Shown one piece after another: positions 63,571 to 64,000 of a DNA stretch of 64,000 nucleotides. Location of the stretch: NCBI RefSeq assembly GCF_020075495.1, contig NZ_JABYQT010000003.1, positions 372,001 through 436,000 on the forward strand. Reading direction: 5' to 3'. Positions within the stretch are counted from its first letter, which is position 1. Every line of letters starts with the position of its first letter. The stretch is from Vreelandella aquamarina (GTDB lineage: Bacteria; Pseudomonadota; Gammaproteobacteria; Pseudomonadales; Halomonadaceae). The notes below the pieces were generated by a model. It was not told the DNA's origin. It searched no databases and was given only the letters and a program-made list of their open reading frames with translations. Both the position numbers and the translations under genes were made by a program.

Positions 63571-64000
63571 TCAGGCAATGACAAAGGCGCCGTACACAAG
63601 CGCTGCCATGACCACAAAGGCCGGGTGAATATTGAAACGCACCAGCGCAATGGCGGCGATCACACCAATGATCACCGTGTGCAGCCAGCCGGCACCGTTG
63701 ACGCCTTCGAGCAGAAAGCCAAGCGTCAGCCAGGCCATCATCATGGCGATCACCGGGCGCACCCACTGGCTCATGCGCTTGACCTGAGGGGATTCGCGGT
63801 GACGATACAAGAGCCCGAGAGCGGCAATCATCAGCAAAAGCGATGGCACCACGGTTGCAGCGATTGCTACGAAGGCACCGCCAATGCCCGCCACTTCATA
63901 GCCCACGTAGCCGGCCATCTTGGTGGCAATGGGGCTTGGCAAGGCATTGCCGAGCGCCAGGGTTTCGGCAAAGCCCTGCGAGGTCATCCAGCCGTAACGG
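63571..64000 (-). CDS. Chromate transporter family protein, 3' part (cut by window edge)
   Basis: 143 residues are visible; the frame stays open to base 64000, so the N terminus is missing. The signature LGNALPSPIATKMAGYVGYEVAG is the conserved ChrA motif, followed by four to five helices. Size suggests a short-chain (single-domain) ChrA protein, which usually works as a pair with a second subunit encoded next door, here outside the window. Confidence 0.88.
   Translation of the reverse strand, partial: RYGWMTSQGFAETLALGNALPSPIATKMAGYVGYEVAGIGGAFVAIAATVVPSLLLMIAALGLLYRHRESPQVKRMSQWVRPVIAMMMAWLTLGFLLEGVNGAGWLHTVIIGVIAAIALVRFNIHPAFVVMAALVYGAFVIA

Noticed and set aside
1..64000. CRISPR array, transposase, integrase, phage genes, tRNA or rRNA genes
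   Set aside because: I saw no regularly spaced repeats, no recombinase or phage proteins, and no tRNA-like or rRNA sequence; the island genes are not flanked by recognisable mobile-element ends.

Overview
The window looks like a chromosome segment of a halophilic or halotolerant gammaproteobacterium, most likely Halomonadaceae. Reasons: about 60% GC, acidic secreted proteins, and enterobacterial/pseudomonad-type orthologues (YojI, FhuB/C/F, SpeG, PoxB, NirBD, NasA, DkgB, ArfA) combined with tripartite tricarboxylate transporters (TTT). This is inference from gene content; no rRNA or tRNA gene was seen. Both ends are cut inside genes (a TonB-dependent receptor at the left, a chromate transporter at the right).

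Layout. 1-6.1 kb: TonB-dependent receptor facing the PQQ glucose-type dehydrogenase gcd, a medium-chain reductase and a small RlpA-like protein. 6.4-9.6 kb: exported protein with 108-residue PPC-like repeats, a DUF3298-type lipoprotein and a DMT exporter divergent from its LysR regulator. 10.7-18.5 kb: membrane and iron functions (cytochrome b561, a ZIP-like membrane protein, YojI, FhuF, FhuC, a second b561, FhuB) with candidate Fur boxes and no fhuD. 18.5-25.9 kb: metabolic singletons (threonine aldolase, FAD oxidoreductase, SpeG, M48 protease, a 40-residue protein, PoxB, a phosphoesterase).

26.2-45.3 kb is a large sugar-acid island. It holds galactarate dehydratase (garD), glucarate dehydratase (gudD) and a GudX-like paralogue, 5-dehydro-4-deoxyglucarate dehydratase (kdgD), 2,5-dioxovalerate dehydrogenase, a YiaK-like dehydrogenase, an FCD-type GntR regulator, and three complete tctCBA sets. 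Together they spell the route galactarate/glucarate -> 5-dehydro-4-deoxyglucarate -> 2,5-dioxovalerate -> 2-oxoglutarate. Several promoters share a TTTGTATGATGTAT-like motif. Each tctC-tctB junction carries a stem-loop, and the aldehyde dehydrogenase leader can form a hairpin-plus-pseudoknot.

45.8-50.5 kb: PQQ aldose dehydrogenase, unusual CDF transporter, acetyltransferase, alpha/beta hydrolase, and a binding protein without signal peptide. 50.5-59.1 kb: nitrate assimilation (nirD, nirB, FAD reductase on one strand; nasA, cobA on the other). Its 760-base divergent region is the most information-rich non-coding stretch. It has two sigma-54-like promoters, an NtrC-like site between them, and two leaders in which A1/G4 hexaloop hairpins overlap intrinsic terminators, which suggests ANTAR-type antitermination of both arms. 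59.1-64 kb: MFS transporter, dkgB, arfA with its stop codon inside a stem-loop, an ABC exporter and chrA.
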